The notes under the pieces were generated by a model that was not told the DNA's origin, did not search any database, and saw only the letters and a list, made by a program, of their open reading frames with translations. A DNA stretch of 64,000 bases. Source: Anas platyrhynchos. Its lineage: Eukaryota; Chordata; Aves; Anseriformes; Anatidae. Location: assembly GCF_047663525.1 (NCBI RefSeq), contig NC_092592.1, positions 26,593,001-26,657,000 on the forward strand, given 5' to 3'. The position numbers and the translations under genes were made by a program. This document shows positions 15,668-26,260 of this stretch, one piece after another; position 1 is the first letter of the stretch; each line of letters starts with the position of its first letter.

Positions 15668-16393
15668 GCCCCGCGCCCCAACGGACAGCCCCCCGGCGTC
15701 ACCGTGAGTGGGCAGGGACGGCTGATGTGTCCCTAAAACCTGCGGGTGGGAGCTGCTTCGGTTTGTGGGGCCGCGGGGTGCTGAGCCCAGCGTGGGGGTG
15801 CTGCATCCGAGCAGGGCCTCAGCAAGCCAAGGACTCCCACCTGAGCTCTGTCTGGGCACAGCTCGGTGCTAACGTCTCCCTTTCTTCCTCCCCCAGCTCC
15901 CGCCACTGCTCCAGCATCTCCCCTCCCGTCCCAGGCAGCCCCCAGAGGTGCTGGGCCAGAGGCTGGACCCACAGCCCCAGCGCATCCTGAGCTCTGCATC
16001 CCCGCTGGCTGCAGGCAGTGCCCCTGGCCGGGATGAGGAGCTCGTGCAGGCAACAACCTCCCTGCCATCAGTCCCTGGCTGCAGCCGCCCTGGTCCCTGC
16101 TGCGGGTAGGAGAAGGGAAGGTTGGTGCTGCAGGAGGATGTGGGCTGGCAGGGGTGCGATGCGGGAGGTGCTGGGGTGTGGGGCCGGGGGCTCTGCCTGG
16201 CAGCCTGGGGCTGGAGGGGGGCCCTGTCATCTCCTGCCCCAGCAGCCAGGGTGCTGCAGTAGTGTCTAGGTACTGCCGTCATTCCTACCCATGCCCATGT
16301 TCTGAGAACTTATGGAGTTGTCCCTTGCCCCTATTTATCAGATATAACTTATCTGTATTTATTAATTTGTCTGTGTTAAGTTTGTGTTGTGGA

Positions 16394-16399
16394 AATAAA
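16394..16399 (+). terminator. ATP6V0E2 polyadenylation signal
   Basis: AATAAA in an AT-rich tail (tgtggaaataaatcc), about 730 bp after the ATP6V0E2 stop. Between the stop and here lie a probable 3'-UTR intron (15704-15896) and non-coding exon sequence. The ENTPD7 transcript converges from the right. Confidence 0.75.
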
Positions 16400-16875
16400 T
16401 CCTTCTTTTAGTAAGTGATGCTGGAAGCAGTCACTTGCTTGGAGGCAGAGGAAGTCTGGGCTTTATTCTGATTTTCTCCCTTCCCCCATCACCCCTAGCA
16501 CTGCTCTTGTGGTGAGAACAAGGCCGGGATCCTCAGCTGTTGAGGAAAAGGTGGTAGCATGTCTGCAGGGCAGATCTTATCCTTGATGCCACCTGCATGG
16601 TAGTCCGTTGGACCAGGGTCACAGATAAACCATGGCATGTGCTGTGGAAAGAGGTGGGCAGCATTATTTGGGAGGATCACAGCTGCTCAGTGAGCTCAGC
16701 TGTGCAGAGCAGCTGTTGGCACCAAGGCACCTCCCTTGCCCCACACCAGCAGCAAGTCCCAGTCACGTGAACCAACGCCAGGCAGAGGGCTGCGGGTTCA
16801 CGGGCATGCCTGCAGCCCCCTGGCTGGATCTCACTCTAGAGCACAAGACAACGGCTGGATGGCTCAAGGCTTTTT

Positions 16876-16881
16876 TTTATT
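16876..16881 (-). terminator. ENTPD7 polyadenylation signal
   Basis: AATAAA on the minus strand about 960 bp beyond the ENTPD7 stop, so 16.9-17.8 kb is read as its 3' untranslated region. A second minus-strand AATAAA at 16462-16467 could extend the transcript into the ATP6V0E2 3' flank, giving overlapping convergent ends. Confidence 0.6.
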
Positions 16882-17837
16882 GCTACAGGAATGGTCATAG
16901 ATGAATTCAAGTAAAAGTAAAGAGCTTGTTTTGGTTGGTCCGGACTCCAGCCCCAGAGGAACAGGGCTCGTGCTGGTGCACAGAGTGATGCAGAAGGCAG
17001 CCCCAGCCCTGAGCTGCCCCCCTGCACCCCCAGCACAGCTGGAGTGAGGTGGCTGCCCCAGAGGCAGGCCCAGCCTGCGTTCATGGGGCAAGAACCACTG
17101 GTCCTTGCACTTAGTGCCCGATTAACTGTGGGATGCCCCATGCTTAGGAGGGAACGAATGAAAGAAGCACAGCCTGCTTTGGTGGGGCCTTGGGAAACGG
17201 TCCCTGAGCCCTCAGTGCTGTGCCTGGGTACCGATTGAGACTGCAGGAGGATTGTTCTGGGGAGGGGGGGCTGCGGCAGACAGCACAGCACCAAGAGGGA
17301 AGGCTCTGAGCAGGGTCAGCCCTAGCGGAGCAGCTTTTGGGAGCTTTTGGCTCAGGGATTCCCGCAGTAACGTTTTGGGCCCCGATGCTTGTACCAGCCT
17401 GGGGAAAGGCCAGCCTAGGCAGCGGGCTGCAGCACCTCCTCACCGAGCTGCTCTGCGAACTGGGGACTGAGTGAGGATAGCCTGGTCCTTCAGGCTGCAG
17501 CCCTGACTGGGCTGCCTCAGGGAAGTCCTGCTTCTCCCAGGGACCAGCAGGGGCTGCAGTTCAACCCTGCTGTGACAGCAAAGGGCTTTTCTGTACCCCC
17601 TGCAGCAAGGTGAAGGCCAGAGGCCAAGGAATGCAAAAATTAGGACTGGGGCGAGGCTGAGAGGAGGGCTCCCTTGTCCATTGGGCCGCCTCAGGCCCCA
17701 GTCCCTGGTTCTGAGGAGGAGATGACGGAGTGCAGAGCTGAGATGGTCCTCAAGGAAGCGTCCGAGCCCTGGCAGCCCAGGCTGGAGTTCAGTCCTGGTC
17801 TTGCAGGTGCAGCTGGCCAGCGGGTGCACCCCCAGGG

Positions 17838-20800
17838 TCACGGCCCGCCTGCCTGGCCCGGCGGCAGCAGCACCACCTTGTCCAGCCACAGCGCGTCGAG
17901 CTGCTGCCGCCGGTGGATGCGGCGCAGCCGCAGGAGGTAGAGGACTATGGCCAGCGCTACGACCAGGATGCAGGCGAAGAAGAGATAGTGGTTGTAGACG
18001 AAGGAGAGGCGCAGCCACGAGGCGTGGGCTTGCCGGATGTTCTCCTGCCGGAGATCCCTGCAGAGAGGAGAGTTGGAGTCGGGGGGGAGCTGCACTGGGT
18101 ATGGAGTGCAGCTGAGAGCCCTTGTCCTGCTGCCACCCCTCCCCGCACAGCCCCAGAGCTACTTCTCCTCCTTCCTGCATTACCTGAGTGGCAGAAACCT
18201 TGTCTTGTAGAGGATGGCGCCCAGCGTCCACTGCACCTCCCGGTCGTACACCAGCTGGGCCGTGCGCAGGCTGGGGTAGTCGGGGGGGAAGTGGAAGCCC
18301 TGGTGAAGGACTTGGTACATCCAGGCTGACTTGAAGCACTGATACCTGCGGACGGCACACGGGAGCATCAGCCAGATGCGGCTGCAGGGCTGGACTCAAA
18401 GCAGAGCCCACCGGGGCCCCCCAGAGGTACAACCACGGCCCCTTACTTCACTCGGTGCTCGTCTGCGTGTGATGAGTAGAGGCCACCGCGGAAACGTTTG
18501 GTCAGCACCTCCCACCTCTGGCTGCAGTACTCCTGGGGAAGGAGAAGTCGGGGTTCAGCCCAGAGGAACATCCCCTGCTCCCTCCCAGCACCGTAACGGG
18601 TCGGGGCAGCGCTCACCTGGGCAGCAGCAGTGAAGGTGGGGGCGTTGTAGTAGCCCCCCAGGCGCAGCACGTCCTCGGTGCAGTAGAAGAACTCGGAGAA
18701 GCCATAAAACTCGCTGTTACTGAAGTCAATGGGCGCTTTGTAGGCCCCCGTTAGGGAGTCCTGGCTGCTGTTGGCCCCCCCCAGGAGGGGCTGCAGCAGC
18801 TTGGCACAGGCCTGCCAGTCCCCTCGCCCGCGCATGTGCAGCGTTCGCTCGCCCCTCGTCACCGTGTCCTCCAGCCCCACGGGCAGGCAGGGGTCCAGGA
18901 AGGGGGTCTCGGCGCTCAGCCCCGTCTGCTGGCCGTGCAGCCTGGGGAAGAAGCGAGAAATGAGAGGTGAGGAGAGAGCTGGAGGTGGGGACGCGACGGG
19001 ACGACGTGCTGAGGGAATCCCTGCTGGAGGAGGGGAAGGCAGCAGGCGGTGGCGCTGATAAACCTGCCGGGCTCTGAGGGCAGCGCTCGGGCGCCACGTG
19101 AGGCCCAAGCCCGTGCTGCTGGCACCCCGCTGCTGCCAGCGTGGCCGTGGCAGCCGTTATCACCGCAGGCGGCTCCTGGGGCAAATCCAAGGGGGAGCGA
19201 GCGCCGGGAAGGCCCCGGTGGCTGTTTCACAACGGGGCGCCTCCAGGCGCAGCAGCAGTACCGGCTGTGGGCGTGGGTCTGGTTCAGCACCAGCTCCTCG
19301 TAGCGCTGCCGAGCGAAATTGCCCCCGAAGCCCAGGAAGGTGTTGACGTAGACGCGGTACACGTGGCCGCTGTGCTGCACGTCGCAGCCCAGGTTGAACT
19401 CCGCCAGCAGGCTCTTGGCAGCCTCCTCCTGAGGAAGCAGAGGGCAGCGATCAGCCACAGCCCTGGGTTTGCTGCTGGCGCCGTCCCCCGGCCGGGTACG
19501 CACCTGCTGCGGGGAGGAGAAGGCTCCGGAGCTGGGCACCTCGTAGGCGATCTGCAGGGAGGCGCCCCCCATGTCCAGGATCCCGACCGTGCGCTTCCGC
19601 ACCAGGGACTCCGCCTGGTCCCCCAGCGCTACCGTGACCACCGCTGCCTCCTCTGCAACCCGCAGCCATGCATCAGAGAGGGGCAGTGGGGCAGCTCCTG
19701 CCCTCTGTCACCCTGCTGCCCCACAGCAGCCTCAGTGCACCCTCCGCATGCAGGGACGTGTCACCGCAGGCAGGGTTGGTGCCTCCTCCCCGTGCATGGC
19801 GTCAGGGCCGGGTGCTGCCTGCTCCCCCACTCACCGTCCTCGTGATCAAAGCGGCCCAGGACGAAGTTGATGCCGATCCAAGCGTAGACACCTGGGTGGG
19901 ACAGAAGGGGTTTGCCCCCAGGCAGAACGCAAATGCTCCCACCCACGGCTCAGCTGCGCCTGATGCCAGCTCTGCGTGCTCCCGGCTAGGGCACAAGGAC
20001 GAGGCAGCGGAGGTGGCAGCCGCAGCTCCTACCTTCCTGTTTCCCCGAGATCACTTCTGCGTGCGATTTGGAGAAGAGAAAGTCGAACTCCAGGGGTATG
20101 TTTTGCACCAAGTCTTCCAGGATGGCAGCTTGCTGCCTGCCGGGGCACAGGAGGGGGTCAGGGGCCGGGGGAGCCCCCGAGAGCTGCTCCCCGCGGAAGC
20201 AGCAGGGAGAGGAGCAGTTCCTCTGCAGCGCGCCCCTGCACCCTCCGGAAGAAACAAACGAAAGAAGCTCCAGCTGCTCGCTCCGGGCTCCAAACCAAAG
20301 CGTTTCCTCTCGAGGAGGCTGCAAGGCTCCCGTGCTGCCCAAACTTCCCTCCCCATGGGCTCCAACCCTCCTTGAGCCTTCGCTGCTCGTTCCTGGTGCC
20401 CACCCCTCATCCTCCCTGTGGCCGTGGCCGTTCCCCACCGCGCTCACCTCTGCGGCAGCAGCCGCATGCCGGCGGTGCACAGCACGTACAGCGGCGTCTC
20501 CTTGTGCTTCGGGGCCGGCACATGGGCGGCAGCGAAGCGCAGCAGGGGCCGCAGGTAGGGCGTCGCTCGCTCCGGCTCCGCCGCCGCCGCCACCGAGATC
20601 CCTGCGTGGGCATGGCGAGAGCCGTGAGCCCCGAGCCCCGGGGGCCAGCCCGGTGCCGCCCGGTGGTGCCGCACGTACCGGGTTTGATCTTCTTGACCAC
20701 GGGCCGGCTGCCGCGGTCCCGCATCTGGCGGATGTCCAGCAGGTCGTGCGGGTTGCCGTTGTGCGGCGGCCAGACGTAGACGAAGACCCGGGAGCCGCTG

Positions 20801-21473
20801 CTGCCGCAGTCCACCACCACGCCGTAGCTCAGCGCCGCGTCCTCCGTATTGGTGGCCGCCAGCTCCTCCAGCCGCGACAGGTACCTGCGGGCACCGGGAA
20901 CGGTGTCACCCCCCCACACACGGTATCACCACCCCCACCCCGTACCCCCCCCGGGCACTCACCTCTCTCCCCGGCGTGGCGGCGCAGCCCAGCGGCGGGG
21001 CGCGGCGGCGGCCAGCAGCAGCAGCAGCCCCGCGGCCGCGGCCAGCCCCAGAGCCACCGGGCGCGGCCGGGACCACGGGAACGGGGAGCGGCACGGGCAG
21101 GGCACGGAGAGCCTGCGGGGAGAGCGCGGGGTCAGGGCCGGCACCGGGGAGCACTGGGGAAGGGCACAGGGCAGGGCAGGGCGGGGGGGTCCCGGTCCCG
21201 GTCCCGGTCCCGGTCCCGGTCCCGGTCCCGGTCCCGGTCCCGGTCCCGGTCCCGGTCCCGGTCCCGGTCCCGGTCCCGGTCCCGGTCCCGGTCCCGGTCC
21301 CGGTCCCGGTCCCGGTCCCGGTCCCGGTCCCGGTCCCGGTCCCGGTCCCGGTCCCGGTCCCGGTCCCGGTCCCGGTCCCGGTCCCGGTCCCGGTCCCGGT
21401 CCCGGTCCCGGTCCCGGTCCCGGTCCCGGTCCCGGTCCCGGTCCCGGTGGGTGCTCTCCTCTCACCGGGCCAT
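17838..21473 (-). CDS. ENTPD7: ENTPD7 (LALP1), endomembrane nucleoside triphosphate diphosphohydrolase
   Basis: GDA1/CD39-family nucleotidase of intracellular membranes that hydrolyses luminal nucleoside triphosphates. Twelve coding exons (minus): 21473-21466, 21112-20963, 20884-20679, 20601-20448, 20136-20033, 19891-19835, 19652-19504, 19428-19262, 18941-18617, 18532-18447, 18345-18184 and 18057-17838. Phases agree throughout and give 595 aa (human 604). Exon 1 codes only ATG GCC CG; MAR-L aligns with human MARIS, which fixes the start. There is an N-terminal membrane anchor at about 22-40 and a C-terminal one at about 548-565 (FFACILVVALAIVLYLL), the two-anchor layout of ENTPD4/7. Apyrase motifs: VVVDCGSSGSR (75-85), CTAGM (163-167), DMGGASLQ (252-259). 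The N-terminal 50 residues are unusually Ala/Pro/Arg-rich, reflecting local GC. Intron 1 holds the large hexamer repeat. Confidence 0.96.
21188..21448. repeat. Pure (GGTCCC)n hexanucleotide repeat, 43.5 copies
   Basis: 261 bp of GGTCCC/GGGACC without a single interruption, inside ENTPD7 intron 1 and about 25 bp from the end of its 8-nt coding exon 1. In the ENTPD7 transcript it reads GGGACC. All frames are open, producing Gly-Pro, Gly-Thr, Pro-Val and Arg-Ser dipeptide strings that are artefacts of the repeat, not genes. Its purity implies a young or actively length-variable tract, and the assembled copy number may not be exact. Confidence 0.97.
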
Positions 21474-22012
21474 GTGCCGCCGCCGCGCATCGCCCCCGGG
21501 GCCCCGCGGCCACGTCACCGAGCGCCCCCTCCCCCGGCAGCCAATGGGCGCCCGCGGAGCCCGGCCCCGCCCCCTGCCCCGCGGCGTCCAATCGGCTCCT
21601 CCCCGCGGCCAGGCCACGCCCCCCTCTTCGCCCCCTCCCTTCCCGCTCCCTCTTCCCTCCCGCGTGACGTCACCCGCGGACTTTCGTCCTATCGCGGCGC
21701 CCGCCCCGCGGGCCAATGGGCGCCGTCCAAATAAACCGCACGCGCCGCGGGCTCTGAGTGACGCGCGGCTCAGCCAATCGCGCGGCGCCGTCCCCGCGCG
21801 GAGCGGAACAGGCCGCCGGCCCCGCGGGCGGACCAAAGGTCGCGGCGCCCGCCGGCCAACGGGCTGCGAGCGGGGGCGGGGCGAAAAGTTGCGGCGGCCA
21901 ATAGGAAGGCGGGGCCGGCGGCGGGGCGGGCTCCCATTGGGCGGCGGCGGTGGCGGCGGGGCGGGGCGGGGCGCGGCGGGGCCGGGGCGGCGGCGGCGGC
22001 GGCGGCGGCGCC
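21474..22012. promoter_or_regulatory. Divergent ENTPD7/SLC25A28 promoter with six CCAAT boxes
   Basis: 539 bp of CpG-island DNA lies between the two start codons. CCAAT (NF-Y) cores occur at 21541, 21588, 21713, 21774 and 21898, and in reverse at 21936-21940. A perfect CRE, TGACGTCA, is at 21665-21672, and GC boxes are frequent. The sites divide into a left group near ENTPD7 and a right group near SLC25A28, so two abutting promoters or one shared one are both possible. An (GGC)8 run at 21986-22009 ends three bases before the SLC25A28 start codon. Confidence 0.75.
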
Positions 22013-25000
22013 ATGGAGCTGGGGGCGGGCGCGGGGGCGGGCGCGGGGGCGGGCGCGCGGGGCGGCGCGGAGTCGGGCCGCGTCCTGCTGCTGCTCATGG
22101 GCGGCGGCGGCGGCGGCGGCGGCGGCGCGGGGAGGGCGCGGCGGGGCGGGGGGGGCGCGGAGGAGGTGGAGGCGGCGCCCGGGGGCCCCGAGCCGCGCTC
22201 GCCGCTCCTCTCGCCGCCCGCCCCCGACTACGAGGCGCTGCCGCAGGGCGCCGCCGTGTCCACGCACATGCTGGCCGGGGCCGTGGCGGGCGTCATGGAG
22301 CACTGCGTGATGTACCCCGTGGACTGCGTCAAGGTGCCGGCGGGGGGGGGACCGGGAACCGGGCACCGGGCACCGGGCAGGGCCTGGGGGGGACAGGAGG
22401 CAGGGGAGGGGGGCGGGACCGGGGGGGGGGGAACCGGGAGGGGGAGGGTCCGGGGGTGGGGGACCGGGGGGGGTTGGGCCCGGGAGGTGGGACCCGGGGG
22501 TGCTCGGTACCGGGGGTTTATACCGGGGGTGCTCGGTACTGGAGGGGTTGGACCCGGGGGTGAGCACTTTGGGGGTGATCGGTCCCGGGGGCGCACCCCC
22601 CTCCCCAGGCCGCAGGGGTGACGGGCGTCCCGCCCGGGCTTTGCCTTGCAGACGCGGATGCAGAGCCTGCGGCCGGAGCCCGCCGCCCGCTACCGGAACG
22701 TGCTGGAGGCCCTGTGGCGCATCGTGCGGACCGAAGGCGTCTGGAGACCCATGCGGGGCATGAACATCACCGCCACCGGAGCCGGCCCGGCGCACGCCCT
22801 CTACTTCGCCTGCTACGAGAAGTTAAAAAAGACACTGAGCGACGTGATCCACGCGGGGGGCAATAGCCATGTGGCCAACGGTACTCGTCCCGACGGGGCC
22901 CCGCCGCCCTCCTCCGGGGCCCCGCCAGGCGCACGGGGCGAGCGGGGGCTGGGGACGGCGGGGAGGGGAGCGGGCAGGGGGCTGCGGGGCGGCGGGGAGG
23001 GGGCAGGGCAGGCAGCCCCACGGGGGTGGCGGGGCCAGGGATGTGCTAAAGCCCTGTGCTCTCTGCAGCCGCGAGCTAGCGGTGCCGGGCGAAGCGCTGC
23101 TCGTGCCTCCGCCTGCTCCTGCGCCCGCCCGAGCTGCTCCCAGGTATCCGTGGCTCGACGCAGGTCAGTGGCCAGCCGCCGGCCCCCGAGGACGGATGCC
23201 CGCGGATGGGAGCCGCCGACGGATGAGCAGGGACCGGCCGCGGCCGCGTGGGTTGGTGGTGCAGGAGCCCGCCCAGCGGGGTCGGGGCTGGTGGTGCTGT
23301 GGTGCCCGGTGCTTTTGGGCAAGTCCCGTCCTCGGCGGGTGTGCAGCAAAACGCTGTCTGGTTCCTCCTCCCGCGCGGTGCTGGGTGCAGCCACCCTCGT
23401 CCTGTGGGACCCCTGCGAGTCGGTGGCCTGCGAGGGCTGGGACTGAGGGAGTCCCAGCCGGCCCACGAGACTTGACAGACTGTCGCGCTCCTCTTCTTCT
23501 CTCTGTTGAACTCTTTTTCGGGTGGGATTTGCTGAGGACCAGCCCGCCTTCCGGACAGGAGATGGAGGCTGCCTTTGGATCTCGCCCTCCTCTGCGGGGG
23601 GACTTCCTCCTTTGCTTTGGCGGGGGACTCGGGGTCGTGGTGGAGCCCCGGGGTCTCTCGCCACCTCCTCCCCTCACATGTGGCAGTTCTTGTTTTGCAG
23701 GTGCAGCCGGGTGTGTAGCAACGTTGCTCCACGATGCGGCGATGAACCCTGCAGAAGGTAACGATGGGCCTGCCCTGCCGGGGGTCTAGGAGTGGGATCT
23801 GGCTGGGCTGCCCCCATCCCTCTGTCCTTGTTGCTCACCCAACCCCAGGGCTCCTTTGGGGGTCAGCATAGGCTGCATTTAAGGAGCCCAGTGGCTGCCA
23901 CTTACAAAGCTGGGAAGTGGAGGGAATTCGTTCTGGGGAGCACAGCAAACCTCAGCTGAGGAGGAGCAGGGAGGGAGGCAAGGTTTCTTGCTGGAGCAGC
24001 AGAGAAAGCAAGAGAGACGTGATCCTTACTCTCAAAGTCGTTCCAAGTGCATTGAAACCAGACAATGCTGTGGTTAAAGCTCCTTGGGAAGATGCGATAT
24101 GGCTCTAGGTACGTGGTGAGGATGAAAAAGCTGAGGGACAAAAGGCACCTTAAAGAAGTCTGGAGAAAAGATAACTTAGGGAATGTCTGGAAGGCACCGA
24201 CTTTGTTAAGCTTGGTTTGAAAACAGGAGAAAGATTTTTAATTAATTAACATCTGTGAAGGTGGCGGGAGGAGCGGGGGAGGGATAATGAGTACAGACAG
24301 CGATGAACAGGCTCCTTCCTCGTACAACTGGGAGGCTCGTGACAGCAGGCGAGTAAAGATCCGCGGTAGCAGCTGCGGTGGCGAGCACCACACACACGGT
24401 GCTGAGCGGGGCCGTGCCCGCAGCCTGGCAGCCCCGCTGCCAGCTCCAGCCGACCCAGGCTGTGTGGCTCCCGCAGAACCCCCTGCCGGCAGCAAGGCCT
24501 CCTCCTGCCCACCACTGGGCTCTGCCCCTCGGGAGCAGGCAGCTGCTTCGGCCGGTCGGTTGTCATTCCTTGCCTGGAGCTACTCTTCTTACCCTGGCTG
24601 TAGCATTTGGAGGCGCATCGTTTTTAGCTCCTGCTGGACGTGTTAAGTTAGGGGACGCCGGGCAGCTGGAGGCTGTGCTGGGCTCTGCTCCTTCGTGGGG
24701 GGGGATTTTGGTGGCTGTGTCGGGCGTGCTGCAGATTGGGGGTGGCCGAGGAGGGACAGGATAACACAGACCTAAAAATCTGGGAAATAACAGAGTAACT
24801 GCAGGGGGCTTCCTCTGCCTGCACAGTGGGTCGGTAGGGGCAGGTGGGGAGAGGTGGGTGGCGTGGGGTGCACACGTCGGGTGGCAAACTTACACCTGGG
24901 CATGGGGACGTGCCCTGGAGCGGGCTGCAGGGTGTGCAGGTGGTGCTGTGAGGGCGCTGCCTGGTGCAGATGGAAATGGAAATCTGGCCAAGCCCTGCCG

Positions 25001-25683
25001 GGACGCTGCTGGCTGGAGCCGTGTGCCTTTAGCTCCCGAGCCAGCGTGACTGAAGTGCCGAGCGCCCGCAGGGAGCCTTCACCCTTACCCTTTCTCTCTC
25101 CTCTTCCTCTCTGCGCCCGGGTCCCGGCTGCTGCTGCTGCTGCTGCTGCCGCCGCCTGTCCCAAGTGGTGAAGCAGCGGATGCAGATGTACAACTCGCCC
25201 TACCAGCGCGTGACGGACTGTGTGCGGGCTGTGTGGCGCAACGAAGGGGCTGGAGCTTTCTACCGCAGCTACACCACCCAGCTCACCATGAACATCCCCT
25301 TCCAAGCCATTCACTTCATGACCTATGAGTTCTTGCAGGAGCAGCTCAACCCCCACAGACAGTACAACCCAGGCTCCCACGTGGTCTCCGGGGCCTGCGC
25401 GGGGGCCGTCGCTGCTGCTGCCACCACGCCTTTGGACGTTTGCAAAACGCTGCTCAACACCCAGGAGTCCCTGGCCTTGAGCTCCAACATCAGCGGACAC
25501 ATCACAGGCATGGCCAATGCCTTCAGGACGGTGTACCAGGTGGGCGGTGTGACCGCCTACTTCAGAGGGGTCCAGGCCAGAGTCATTTATCAGATGCCCT
25601 CGACGGCGATCGCCTGGTCCGTGTACGAGTTCTTCAAGTACATCCTCACCAAGCGCCAGGAAGAGCGTCGGGCTGGGAAGTGA
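22013..25683 (+). CDS. SLC25A28: SLC25A28, mitoferrin-2
   Basis: Mitochondrial carrier of the inner membrane that imports iron for heme and iron-sulfur cluster synthesis. Exons 22013-22333, 22652-22880, 23701-23757 and 25166-25683 join in phase to 374 aa (human 364). Three carrier repeats show the P-x-D/E-x-x-K signature: PVDCVK (102-107), PAEVVK (200-205) and PLDVCK (291-296). Peptides [38 protein letters not shown] and [16 protein letters not shown] are typical of mitoferrins. The Gly/Ala/Arg-rich N-terminus to about residue 70 is low complexity, and DYEALP marks the start of similarity to human. The chosen ATG (MELGAG) matches human MELEG; an in-frame ATG at 21950 would add 21 low-complexity residues. 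The intron 3 acceptor is CAAG preceded by (CTG)7. Confidence 0.96.
25128..25148 (+). repeat. (CTG)7 in the splice-acceptor tract of SLC25A28 intron 3
   Basis: Seven perfect CTG units followed by CCGCCGCC sit 18-38 bp before the exon 4 acceptor AG, where the polypyrimidine tract and branch point normally lie. Confidence 0.85.
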
Positions 25684-26254
25684 GCCAGAGCTGAACCCGA
25701 CTCCAGACCTGCTTCATCTCCCCTCCTGGTTTGTCTCCTGACCCTCTCCCTTTCGGTTTGGTTTGTGTTGAAGAGAGGGGGCGGCAAAGCCCTTCGGGGC
25801 TCAGCAACGCCATTTCTTGCCCGGGGCTGCTGCAGCTCTGCTCCAGCTGCACGGCTGGCTCTCTCCCGGGCCCTCAGAGATGTCCTGCTGGGAGCTGCAG
25901 CCCAGGTCACGTCCCCTGGCACTTCGGTGGAGCTGTGCTCCTCTCCTTCCCGTAACAAAAGCCTCCTCTACTGCAAAGCTCGCCCCTGCTTGGAGGGGAA
26001 GGTGAATGTCCTGCCCTGCCGCTGGCGGGGCCGCAGCTCAGCTCAGTCGCCGAGGAGGGGGCAGCGGCTCCGCCGGGGATGCTGGAGGCTTTGTCTGGCT
26101 TTTGGCTGAAGCAAAGTGTAAGCCTTGCCGTTGTCTTGTAGCACGCACACATGACGCTGACTGCCCTGGTGGTGGTGGTGGTGGTGGGTGGGGAAGGATG
26201 GCACTTGAGGAGGGGAGTCGTAGGTTTGTTAATGTTCCTGCTCTTGACACCTCC

Positions 26255-26260
26255 AATAAA
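26255..26260 (+). terminator. SLC25A28 polyadenylation signal
   Basis: AATAAA 572 bp after the stop codon, just beyond a GGT trinucleotide run (about 26167-26190) in the 3' untranslated region. Confidence 0.8.

Noticed and set aside
21950-22012. Upstream in-frame ATG for SLC25A28
   Set aside because: Would add 21 Gly/Arg residues encoded largely by the GGC repeat. Human mitoferrin-2 begins at the equivalent of the downstream MEL start.
20068-22563. An 831-codon plus-strand open frame with a long Arg-Ser repeat
   Set aside because: It runs through the GGTCCC repeat, antisense ENTPD7 exons and the ENTPD7/SLC25A28 promoter. The RS string is the hexamer in one frame; the other frames give GP, GT or PV. 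No independent coding evidence.
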